From positions 1-38,969 of the forward strand of contig JAGTRJ010000019.1 in assembly GCA_018261755.1 (NCBI GenBank): a stretch of 38,969 bases of DNA, in the 5' to 3' direction. Both the position numbers and the translations under genes were made by a program. The notes below the pieces were generated by a model that was not told where the DNA came from, did no database searches, and was given only the letters and a program-made list of their open reading frames with translations. The first letter of the stretch is position 1; the number at the start of each line of letters is the position of its first letter. Of the stretch, positions 18,101-24,530 are shown piece after piece. The DNA comes from Burkholderiaceae bacterium. GTDB taxonomy: Bacteria > Pseudomonadota > Gammaproteobacteria > Burkholderiales > Burkholderiaceae_D.

Positions 18101-18714
18101 CCTGTCACCGTTCCTGTTGTCACTAGCTGAAAATCGTTTGCATCGACATTTGATACCGGGCGATTAAATGTTACGGTCCAAGACACATCCGTATTCGGCT
18201 CAACTGGATTCGCATTCACTAAAGAGAGCGAGGAAACCCGCGGAACAGAAGACACAATAAAACTATTCGTCAATGGAAACACATTACTTGCACCACTACT
18301 ACAATTGCCGTCGCTGTAGGCAACCAGTAAAAGATCATAAGTTCCTGTACTTGATGGTGCGTTAACAGAAATAGTTTTATTGTAAGTATTTGTGCTATTA
18401 GCACCTGAAATTGCCTGACACCCGCTTGACGCCGTGCTTCCATACCATGCGCCATAGTATGCGTAATCACCAATATACCAGGCAATCGAGCCCCAGTTAT
18501 TCTCATTACCAGACCCTGTTGTCTTGACCGAAACCGTGACTTTGGTATCCGCACCCGGAGCCACATCAACGCTGCTTGCACCTTCATAATTTGCGGATAA
18601 GATTTCTCTGGCCGCCTTCACCTGTCCGGAAAACGCCAGCAGGCAAACAAATGCCGCCAGCGCCAGCCAACCGCGCGCGAAACTTCCGCCAATGCGATGC
18701 AATGCGATGGTCAT
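15175..18714 (-). CDS. mshQ: MshQ-like large secreted pilus-associated protein with lectin-like region
   Basis: This is a 1,179-residue exported protein, probably displayed with the MSHA pilus as a tip or adhesive subunit. I choose ATG 18714 because GGAGG lies six bases upstream and the product starts with a signal peptide of about 34 residues ending QVKA. Residues 35-160 and 160-275 look like two Ig-like beta domains. Residues about 295-570 resemble an L-type (legume-like) lectin fold: DGVAVTLSD at about 376-384, GGSLGYA at 395-401 and GGWVGVGLDEFGNY at 418-431. The rest, to the C-terminus, fits the DUF6701-type region of MshQ proteins (GRFIPDHFTLLPGG). It is rich in Ser, Thr, Gly and Asn, with cysteines spaced through it. 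The DNA for the first Ig-like domain is much more AT-rich than its surroundings. The ligand is unknown. Confidence 0.85.
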   Translation of the reverse strand: MTIALHRIGGSFARGWLALAAFVCLLAFSGQVKAAREILSANYEGASSVDVAPGADTKVTVSVKTTGSGNENNWGSIAWYIGDYAYYGAWYGSTASSGCQAISGANSTNTYNKTISVNAPSSTGTYDLLLVAYSDGNCSSGASNVFPLTNSFIVSSVPRVSSLSLVNANPVEPNTDVSWTVTFNRPVSNVDANDFQLVTTGTVTGSAIKSVTGPDTGIGSTWTVTANVGSGGNSGGTLGLNLVDDDSIVDANGRKLGGTGVGNGNHTGPTYIVAAACEQPSNTPAGLTLNCRCDSFTRSSLNPSTIFGANWVTSVSDSTGISPRIVNSGYLRLTENTKNNAKAITVPGVFPAAGNYISVEFRHYAYNSTTSSRAGDGVAVTLSDYLVSPVPGAYGGSLGYAQKTTAGGAPSNVSGFAGGWVGVGLDEFGNYQNPTEGRVGKVGGSEVQQSVAIRGSGSGTSGYPWLAGTGSLTTKIDSASSSSPAPGYSYQVIVDARNYKSTSKTAAVRVNRDTGSGTYASLLSLDDIYVAARNVSHTQADVPSFWQISFTGSTGDATNIHELGRVRICAQAFYPPGTGTAVDLNAIDEAYGGSPSSQDFTNGRLYTKLAGVPFKLNVAALNSLNQIDASYGYLADKVVTVKIVDNSDGVCELDSSKPNYCNTTCRNKAAVDGGNQSVTFTKTDGGKKQTANFTLNSAYKNLAVVLGDGTLNACSTDAFAVRPQAFSSVTTSASNANLTGTPKFKAGGDTFTIAATANASNYTGMPKVDNAKITAISPATVAGVIAPENFEQAKNSVATGNFTYSEVGRFTLGANGVADVSWTLVDQGLLDCVPNSFSNAKDASGKYGCNIGSVATDFGRFIPDHFTLLPGGLITPACGEAPNAFTYMSQPFSRLQYTVQAQNKNSEVTKNYAGALATGTVALVAENNDSGTDLGVRISIPAATWSAGEFKVDTAAATFARGATPDGAYDALQLGVKVTDADGVTLDGRNMNAATVGACESSNTCDSASVGSPQRVRFGRLRLTNAYGSERLNLPIPMRAEYYNGTTFVTNTLDNCTVVVASNIAMPAYKGGVTGSNMTVAKNVTAGGAFASGVGRLVLSPPNPKATTKGSVDVCVDLGPDVPVTPTRCVAATPLDLPWLKGRWTGAGYDDDPISRATFGVYKNSLGRGSEMIYFREMY

Positions 18715-18778
18715 GTCAGCCTCCATGCGGCGAAAAGCGTTGTTGCCGATGCACGATACCGTATTTTGCCGCTGATTA

Positions 18779-18861
18779 GCCCCAAAATATACTCCGCCCA
18801 GCATTTCAGAAACGCCGCAAAAATTGTGGCCCATTCATGCATTTTGAACACATACTCCACC
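18779..18861 (+). repeat. Dispersed intergenic repeat, copy 3 (forward)
   Basis: The core reads ATACT-N7-GCATTT at 18789-18806, followed by TTGTGGC, TTTTGAAC and ACATACTCCACC. It fills most of the 164-base gap between mshP and mshQ, inside a minus-strand operon, and is oriented against transcription. Confidence 0.7.
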
Positions 18862-18878
18862 AAAACCACACCAAATCA

Positions 18879-19436
18879 TCACGAACACTGCGTGCCATCC
18901 GCCGTGCGGCGGCAGGTGGTGATGGTCGCGGAGATCTGTCGTTCCACGCGGTTGATGGCGCCAACATTGCCCAAGGCTGCCAGCGAAGTCAACGTGAAGA
19001 CACGAATCGTATTGTCGCCCTCGACAGTGTCAGTGCTGGCGCAGGTGACCGTGACAGCAAAATTCGTCAACGTGCCCCCCAGCACCAAGTTGCCGGCAGG
19101 CGCCACTGCGGCAGGAATCACCGTGCAATTCGCCCGCGCAGTTGCCGGAGTGGCATTCTCCGGCGTCATAATCTGGTAAATACCCCATTCGATGCCGGCG
19201 CGCGCGGCCTGATAAGCTCGGCTCCCCTGCACATCCTGCGCCGACGTAGCGTGCTGTGTGGTTGACATCGTCACCATGAATGCTCCAAGCGCCACCAGCA
19301 CCACCAGCAAAAATATCGCTGAAACGATCGCAAACCCTTGCTGGCGGCCGCGCCGTGCCAGCGCGCAGGCACCGGGCAGAGCCGCGGTTCTCGCGAACAG
19401 CCATTTTTCAAGGCACGTTGTTGACATGGACTTCAT
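18879..19436 (-). CDS. mshP: MshP-like minor pilin component
   Basis: This is a PilX/MshP-type protein: RQQGFAIVSAIFLLVVLVAL at about residues 31-50 is the prepilin-like hydrophobic helix typical of MshP, with isoleucine/alanine positions where canonical pilins have FTLIE. The periplasmic part is about 130 residues and ends in a cysteine-containing segment. The annotated start at 19436 overlaps mshO by 29 bases and gives a long 32-residue leader; an ATG at 19427 is an alternative. Neither has a clear ribosome site, so the N-terminus is uncertain. It likely primes or caps pilus assembly with MshC, MshD and MshO. Confidence 0.87.
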   Translation of the reverse strand: MKSMSTTCLEKWLFARTAALPGACALARRGRQQGFAIVSAIFLLVVLVALGAFMVTMSTTQHATSAQDVQGSRAYQAARAGIEWGIYQIMTPENATPATARANCTVIPAAVAPAGNLVLGGTLTNFAVTVTCASTDTVEGDNTIRVFTLTSLAALGNVGAINRVERQISATITTCRRTADGTQCS

Positions 19437-20196
19437 GATACAGCGTTACGGTTTCATTATTGCGGGTCAGCGACAGCGTCAGCGTCACCAGTCCCATACG
19501 TTCACTGACGGCATCATAAGTGAATGCACAGCCAGTCACCCCCTGCGCCAACAACGCGCTTTGCGTGTTACCACCAGATGGCGGATTCGGTTGCGTCGCA
19601 TTAATCGCATACCCCCAGTAACGCCGCAGCGTGCCAGCTGTCAGGTCGCATAGATAAGTGACTGGCGACTCGACCACCTGGAAGCGCCGTCCTGGCGAAT
19701 CGAGCGGAAAATCGAACGCTGTCGTGAGCGTGATGGCATTCGTGCCGACCGACTTGATCGGCGCAATGTTATCGCCGGCATAAGCGTCAGCGCCCGGAAT
19801 ACCCTGACCAAGGTTGTAGATTACGACCGAATCGCCGGCAACCGGCGCGATCGGCATGCTGCCCGGCAGCACATTGAACGATGTTCCCGTGTAATCAAGC
19901 ACGCTCCCCCCCAACAACGACGCCACATAGCGCCCGCCAGTGCGTGTCTGCAACAGTTCGAGCACGATATTGCCGCTAACACGAGCGCTATTCGGCAGCG
20001 CCAGCCGCAGATCACGCCCGATGCGGCGTAGCGCGGTATCGGCAGTATCGGTCAACTCAACCCGCGTTTCCATGTCGAAGTAGCTTTGCATCGGAGCGCG
20101 GATAAATACCGCCACCACACCGGCAATGATGCCGGTAATGACGATCACCATAATCGCCTCCGGCAAGGTAAATCCCTGCTGCCGCTGCATTATCAT
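19408..20196 (-). CDS. mshO: MshO-like minor pilin
   Basis: This is a type IV minor prepilin. Its short leader MIMQRQQG precedes FTLPEAIMVIVITGIIAG, with cleavage expected after the glycine at residue 8 and glutamate at mature position 5. The 262-residue length, about 240 of them mature, matches MshO/PilW-type subunits, and the region VELTDTADTALRRIGRDLRLALPNS is characteristic of the family. The start overlaps the mshD stop (ATGA), implying coupled translation. It is exported by the Sec/prepilin peptidase route; no prepilin peptidase is present in this window. Confidence 0.92.
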   Translation of the reverse strand: MIMQRQQGFTLPEAIMVIVITGIIAGVVAVFIRAPMQSYFDMETRVELTDTADTALRRIGRDLRLALPNSARVSGNIVLELLQTRTGGRYVASLLGGSVLDYTGTSFNVLPGSMPIAPVAGDSVVIYNLGQGIPGADAYAGDNIAPIKSVGTNAITLTTAFDFPLDSPGRRFQVVESPVTYLCDLTAGTLRRYWGYAINATQPNPPSGGNTQSALLAQGVTGCAFTYDAVSERMGLVTLTLSLTRNNETVTLYHEVHVNNVP

Positions 20197-20777
20197 GGCG
20201 TGATCCTCGGCGCATAGCGGAAGCGATAGCCAGTCAGCGTGATCGCATCGCCTCCAGGTGGAGTCACCGTGACGTCAATGCGCAGCACGTCGCCAGCCGC
20301 AGCCACGCCACCGCGCGGATCAGCCGTTATGGCCACGGTCGCGTTGTACCCCTCCAGCCCGCCAATGGAAGCATTGGTTAGATTATTGATGCCGTTCATA
20401 GCAAAGCCGTCATAGTCGCCGACGTTGTCGAAGCGAACGGTATCGCTATAGCGTGTTTCTCCCGCCGTCGGGCCGATGCCCTGCACCGTCGTCGCGCAAC
20501 CGTTCGCACCAACCGCGGTCACCGTCGCCGTGGCCGCGTTCGCATCGTCCGGATCGCAATAAGTGAAGGGGTGCAATTCGATTTCTTCCAGCAGAGATTC
20601 AGCCACCGCCAGCGCCTGTTTGCGCAACATCGGGTCAGCGCTATGCCGCGTGGTCAGTGTCATCACCGACAGGATGCCCGCCACACCGACGCCGATGATA
20701 ATGATGAAAATCACCAGTTCGATCAGTGTCAGGCCACGCTGCCGCTCTATGGCTGGCCGGAAGCGGTCAATGAACAT
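20193..20777 (-). CDS. mshD: MshD-like minor pilin
   Basis: This minor prepilin has the helix RGLTLIELVIFIIIIGVGVAG, with cleavage expected after the glycine and the conserved glutamate at mature position 5. The chosen start at 20777 gives a 14-residue leader and 194 residues. It overlaps the mshC end and has GGGAG twelve bases upstream; an in-frame ATG at 20804 would add nine residues but has no ribosome site. The segment KQALAVAESLLEEI after the helix is typical of PilV/MshD pilins. It forms a tight unit with mshC and mshO. Confidence 0.9.
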   Translation of the reverse strand: MFIDRFRPAIERQRGLTLIELVIFIIIIGVGVAGILSVMTLTTRHSADPMLRKQALAVAESLLEEIELHPFTYCDPDDANAATATVTAVGANGCATTVQGIGPTAGETRYSDTVRFDNVGDYDGFAMNGINNLTNASIGGLEGYNATVAITADPRGGVAAAGDVLRIDVTVTPPGGDAITLTGYRFRYAPRITP

Positions 20778-21228
20778 AGCCTGTCTCCCGCTCGATGACA
20801 ACATTGCGCGTCATACCATCGCCGGTCACGCCGATGGTCACTGCACCTGTCGACGGCTGGCCCAGCGCGGAAAATGAAAAGCTGGCAGCAGTCAGGCTCA
20901 CATTCGCTGGCGCAGTTTGAGAAAACCGCTGGCCGTTGGCCGGGTTCAGCACGACATCTGCGGCAGTCACGTTAGTGCAAGCCGCATCGGCCACATAAGT
21001 CAGACAGATGGCATTAACGGTCGTGTTGACGAACACAGCTCGGTGCTGCGCAATCGCTGCCTTGTGTGCATAGCGCACCACCGCCTTGATCTGCTCGTGA
21101 AAGCCGCGGGATTCGAATGCCTGCCGATCGAAGAAACGGGGGATGGCGGCAACCGCCAGGATGCCAATAATGACTATCACCATAACCAACTCGGTCATCG
21201 TAAATCCCATGGCGAACCGTCTCGGCAT
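20767..21228 (-). CDS. mshC: MshC-like minor pilin
   Basis: This minor prepilin has leader MPRRFAMG followed by FTMTELVMVIVIIGILAVAA, with glutamate at mature position 5. It is a GspH/MshC-type subunit (FESRGFHEQIKAVVRYAHKAAIAQHR) of 153 residues. I choose ATG 21228 over 21285: the longer frame would translate through the terminator hairpin downstream of mshA and add a leader without family support. The only ribosome-site candidate is GGGAT, ten bases upstream. As the first gene after that terminator, it is probably expressed at a lower level than the major pilin. Confidence 0.9.
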   Translation of the reverse strand: MPRRFAMGFTMTELVMVIVIIGILAVAAIPRFFDRQAFESRGFHEQIKAVVRYAHKAAIAQHRAVFVNTTVNAICLTYVADAACTNVTAADVVLNPANGQRFSQTAPANVSLTAASFSFSALGQPSTGAVTIGVTGDGMTRNVVIERETGYVH

Positions 21229-21240
21229 GATCAAATCCCA

Positions 21241-21277
21241 AGAAAAGCAAAAAGAGCAAGGCAAGCGCCTTGCTCTT
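21241..21277 (-). terminator. Intrinsic terminator between mshA and mshC
   Basis: AAGAGCAAGGC (21252-21262), loop AAGC and GCCTTGCTCTT (21267-21277) form a perfect 11-bp stem. On the minus strand it is followed by a T-rich tract, TTTGCTTTTCT. It should end most transcripts after the major pilin while allowing some readthrough into mshC and beyond. Confidence 0.88.
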
Positions 21278-21355
21278 ACTAACACAGCAACACGCTTTTA
21301 TCAGTAAAACCTAAGGTTGCACCAATGCTCGCCATGTTGCATTGTTTTACTCCGA

Positions 21356-21793
21356 TTAGCAGCCTGTCGTGGTTACCGTTACCAGGCCGGTACCCGAATC
21401 ATAAGAAGCCTGGCACGTTGCGCTGCCGTTCTGGGTATACGCTGCCGTAGTACCACTATAAGTTGGCGTAAAACCGGAAATATCAGTCATCGCACGCGTA
21501 ATGCCATTAGCCGTTGCCGCAGGCAAGCCCGAACCAGCAGCGACCACAACACCATTACCAGCTGTTTGCCCTTGCAGCAGCACTTCGGTGGAAGTCATGT
21601 TACCCGTTGCCATGTAGCGCGCTTGAACAATACCAACCGCTGAACGCAGACCACCAGCAAAACCGTTGACAGAAGCGACCCGCGCATCAGTACCAAGGTT
21701 AACAAATCTCGGCACCGCCACCGCAGCCAGAATGCCGAGAATCACGATCACCACCACCAGTTCGATCAGGGTAAAACCCGATTGCTTTTTCAT
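21356..21793 (-). CDS. mshA: MshA-type major pilin
   Basis: This is a type IVa pilin with leader MKKQSG and mature helix FTLIELVVVIVILGILAAVAVPRF, a typical MshA opening. The mature protein is 139 residues. It includes RVASVNGFAGGLRSAVGIVQARYMATG and a pair of C-terminal cysteines that likely form the pilin disulfide loop. I choose ATG 21793 because TGGAGT stands before it and the leader has the usual length; a start at 21805 adds four residues. The strong terminator downstream and its own 135-base upstream gap support separate, high expression as the major subunit. Confidence 0.9.
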   Translation of the reverse strand: MKKQSGFTLIELVVVIVILGILAAVAVPRFVNLGTDARVASVNGFAGGLRSAVGIVQARYMATGNMTSTEVLLQGQTAGNGVVVAAGSGLPAATANGITRAMTDISGFTPTYSGTTAAYTQNGSATCQASYDSGTGLVTVTTTGC

Positions 21794-21899
21794 ACTCCAC
21801 TCCAATTCAAAAATTTAAACCTTGCGGTTTTCCATGATTGTTCCGATGCTGATGCCGCACATCGGGCTTGATTAAATTCGAATCCAATGCCGCCAGTTT

Positions 21900-21915
21900 T
21901 GCAACAGCGCGGCCC
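21900..21915 (-). promoter_or_regulatory. Weak sigma-54-like promoter candidate upstream of mshA
   Basis: On the minus strand the sequence GGGCCG-N5-TTGCA has GG and GC elements at the spacing expected for sigma-54 (-24/-12). The -12 element is good and the -24 element poor. It would start transcription about 95 bases before mshA. The match may be chance. Confidence 0.22.
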
Positions 21916-21928
21916 ATTCCGCCGCCAG

Positions 21929-22486
21929 TCAGTCGCAGTTTGCCACTATCAAGTTATTTGCCCCGTAAAGCGGCGTAACAGTAGCCGCCGTCGCTTCGGT
22001 GTAAGTAATGGAGCAAGCGCCATGCTGAGCATCCGGCGCCAGCGTCACAACACCGGCTGTAACGTTTACAACGTAAAAATCACCCAATACTGTGTTTGCC
22101 GTACCTACTGCAACCGGCGCAACAACGCCGCCTCCCGCCTGCGCACCAAGACCAGCCAAGGGCAAAATAGTTGTGGTATCTGGATACCCAAGCTGATACA
22201 CAACATTTACACCCTCAACATTGATATCCGGCCCAGTAGACAATGCACCAGCACCAGGATCTCCAGATTGGTTTGTTTGATAACCATTCGCCAGCAGCAG
22301 TGCATGCGACATCGTTGCAGCAGATTTTATCGCCCCCAGCGCGCCATTCATCTTCGCAATCCGCGCTTGCGCCTGCAGGTTCGCAAAACGCGGCAACGCG
22401 ATCGCTGCCAGCACACCGAGGATGATGATCACCACCACCAACTCGATCAAAGTAAAACCCGATTGTGATTTGCTACGCATGTTCAT
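21929..22486 (-). CDS. Second MSHA-type pilin, first gene of the minus-strand unit
   Basis: This prepilin has leader MNMRSKSQSG and mature helix FTLIELVVVIIILGVLAAIALPRF, followed by ANLQAQARIAKMNGALGAIKSAA, closely resembling MshA-type pilins. It is longer than the neighbouring mshA product (185 residues) and has a cysteine pair near its C-terminus. Starts at 22486 and 22480 are both plausible; AAGGAA supports the latter and GGAAAAGG the former. It could be an mshB equivalent or an MshA paralogue; I cannot decide between them. It lies directly at the divergent promoter region opposite mshE. Confidence 0.88.
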   Translation of the reverse strand: MNMRSKSQSGFTLIELVVVIIILGVLAAIALPRFANLQAQARIAKMNGALGAIKSAATMSHALLLANGYQTNQSGDPGAGALSTGPDINVEGVNVVYQLGYPDTTTILPLAGLGAQAGGGVVAPVAVGTANTVLGDFYVVNVTAGVVTLAPDAQHGACSITYTEATAATVTPLYGANNLIVANCD

Positions 22487-22822
22487 TTCCTTTTCCAGCC
22501 ACAAATTACCAAAAAGCAATAAAACCCATCAAAACAAGCTGTTACACGCATCGCTTGCCATATGGATGCCATCATACTTGAATTGCCTGTTTTGTTAATG
22601 CACAAACAAACTGATTTTCGTTTTCTTTTTTCGGCTGTTGTTTTTTTATCGAACAATCAACAAAATTTTGCCACACAGCAACACGCGCATTGCGCCACCA
22701 TTGCATTTGACCAATTCAATGTGACGCAACGATTTTTCGCGACTTTTTTGCAACAGCGTTCTTTCGTCGAGAGGCTTGGCATAAAATGCAACGAATTGTC
22801 GATTTTGTTTCGAGGAGCGTTG
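22487..22822. other. Divergent control region between pilin and mshE genes
   Basis: This 336-base AT-rich region must carry the promoters for both arms of the MSHA locus. TAAAAT at about 22781-22786 could be the -10 element for mshE, but no clear -35 was found. T-rich tracts occur at about 22617-22650. No gene or recognised RNA fold is present; one open frame crosses it in phase with mshE, but it has no family support. Confidence 0.5.
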
Positions 22823-24526
22823 ATGACCAGGCCGCAAAAAATCCGCTTGGGTGAAATTCTGGTACAGCAAAAGCTGATTTCGGAAGAGCAGTTGCTGCAG
22901 GCGCTGGCTGATCAGAAACGCAGCGGACGCAAACTCGGGCGGGTATTTGTCGAGAACGGTTACGTCACCGACGAAACGATTTCGGGCGCGCTGGCACGGC
23001 AGCTGAACATTCCGTACATCAACCTGAAACAGTACAACCTGAAGCCGCAAACAGTGCAGATGCTGCCGGAGATGCAGGCGCGCCGCTTCCGCGCCATCGC
23101 GCTCGAAGACCGCCCGAATGCGCTGTTGATCGGCATGGCCGACCCGACCGACCTGTTTGCCTACGATGAAATCGCGCGCGTGACAAGGCGCAACCTAGCG
23201 CTGGCGGTGGTCAACGAGCAGGAATTGTTGCAGGCGATCGACCGGATGTACCGCCGTACCGACGAAATCACGGTGCTGGCGCGCGAACTGGAGCAGGAAC
23301 TGGGCGAGAACGTGATCGATTTCGGCACGCTCGGTCTGTCCGCCGGCGCCGAAGATGCGCCGGTGGTGCGATTGCTGCAAACGGTGTTCGATGACGCGAC
23401 CCAGGTGCGCGCATCCGACATCCATATCGAACCGCAGGAAAAGCGGCTCTTGATCCGCTTCCGCATCGACGGCGTGCTGCATTTACAGACCGAGGCCGAC
23501 ATCCGCATCGCCCCGTCGCTGGCGCTGCGCCTGAAGCTGATGTCCGATCTCGACATCGCTGAAAAACGGCTGCCGCAAGATGGCCGCTTCGCGGTGACGG
23601 TACGCAAGCAATTGATCGACGTGCGTATTTCAACCATGCCGACACAGTATGGCGAATCGGTGGTCATGCGTCTGCTGAACCAGAGCGGCGGCATCCTGGA
23701 TTTGTCGAACATCGGCATGCCAACGAACATATTGCAGCGTTTTCGCGCCATCATCCAGCGGCCTAACGGCCTGGTGCTGGTCACCGGCCCAACCGGTTCC
23801 GGCAAGACAACCACGCTGTATGGCGCGCTGTCCGAAATCAATACAGAGGGCAAGAAGCTGATCACGGTCGAAGATCCGGTCGAATACCGGTTGCCCGGCA
23901 TCAATCAGGTGCAGGTGAACGAAAAAATCAGCCTCGACTTTGCGCGCGTGCTGCGCTCGGCGCTGCGTCAGGATCCGGACATCGTGCTGGTGGGCGAGAT
24001 GCGCGACCAGGAAACCGCGCAGATTGGCTTGCGCGCAGCGATGACCGGCCACATGGTGCTGTCCACGCTGCATACGAATGATGCCGCCAGCACGCCGCTG
24101 CGCCTGCTCGACATGGGCGTACCGCACTACATGGTCGGCAGCTCGCTGCAGGCGGTGCTGGCGCAACGGCTGGTGCGCGTGGTGTGCGACAACTGTGCCG
24201 CGCCTTATCCTCTGCTGCCGAACGAACGCGAGTGGCTCAAGGGTGAATTGAAGGATGCAGTCGATGCGCATGAATACAAGCATGGCGTCGGCTGTTCGTA
24301 TTGCAACGGCACCGGCTTCCGCGGCCGTACCGGCATTTACGAGATGCTGGAGATGACGCGTGAAGTGGCGGCGGCCGCCAACCGCTCCGACCCGGCGGAA
24401 TTCGTGCAACTGGCGCAGCAGCAGATGGGCGGCCAAACGCTGCGCCGCCACGCGGTCGCGCTGGTGCTGGCCGGCAAGACAACCGTGAGCGAAGCGATGC
24501 GTGTCACCACCCAGCTGGACGACTGA
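22823..24526 (+). CDS. mshE: MshE, c-di-GMP-responsive pilus assembly ATPase
   Basis: MshE is the cytoplasmic ATPase that powers MSHA pilus extension. I choose ATG 22823 because GAGGAG lies seven bases upstream. The N-terminal MshEN domain carries two copies of the c-di-GMP motif: RLGEILVQQKLI (residues 8-19) and KLGRVFVENGYV (37-48), with their closing glutamines at 31 and 60. The first copy has lysine at position 17 where glycine is usual. The ATPase domain has Walker A GPTGSGKT at 322-329, the Asp box EDPVEYRLPG, Walker B DPDIVLVGEMRD, and a His box (LSTLHTNDA). A zinc site uses C455, C458, C491 and C494. It is followed by mshG after four bases. Confidence 0.96.
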   Translation: MTRPQKIRLGEILVQQKLISEEQLLQALADQKRSGRKLGRVFVENGYVTDETISGALARQLNIPYINLKQYNLKPQTVQMLPEMQARRFRAIALEDRPNALLIGMADPTDLFAYDEIARVTRRNLALAVVNEQELLQAIDRMYRRTDEITVLARELEQELGENVIDFGTLGLSAGAEDAPVVRLLQTVFDDATQVRASDIHIEPQEKRLLIRFRIDGVLHLQTEADIRIAPSLALRLKLMSDLDIAEKRLPQDGRFAVTVRKQLIDVRISTMPTQYGESVVMRLLNQSGGILDLSNIGMPTNILQRFRAIIQRPNGLVLVTGPTGSGKTTTLYGALSEINTEGKKLITVEDPVEYRLPGINQVQVNEKISLDFARVLRSALRQDPDIVLVGEMRDQETAQIGLRAAMTGHMVLSTLHTNDAASTPLRLLDMGVPHYMVGSSLQAVLAQRLVRVVCDNCAAPYPLLPNEREWLKGELKDAVDAHEYKHGVGCSYCNGTGFRGRTGIYEMLEMTREVAAAANRSDPAEFVQLAQQQMGGQTLRRHAVALVLAGKTTVSEAMRVTTQLDD

Positions 24527-24530
24527 ACCG

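Noticed and set aside
21229-21285. Longer mshC start
   Set aside because: It would translate through the mshA terminator hairpin and gives an atypical prepilin leader.
22776-22793. Sigma-54 promoter for mshE at TTGGCATAAAATGCA
   Set aside because: The GG and GC elements are two bases too close for sigma-54.
22562-22822. N-terminal extension of mshE from ATG 22562
   Set aside because: The added 87 residues have no MshE homology pattern, cross the AT-rich control region, and GAGGAG supports ATG 22823.
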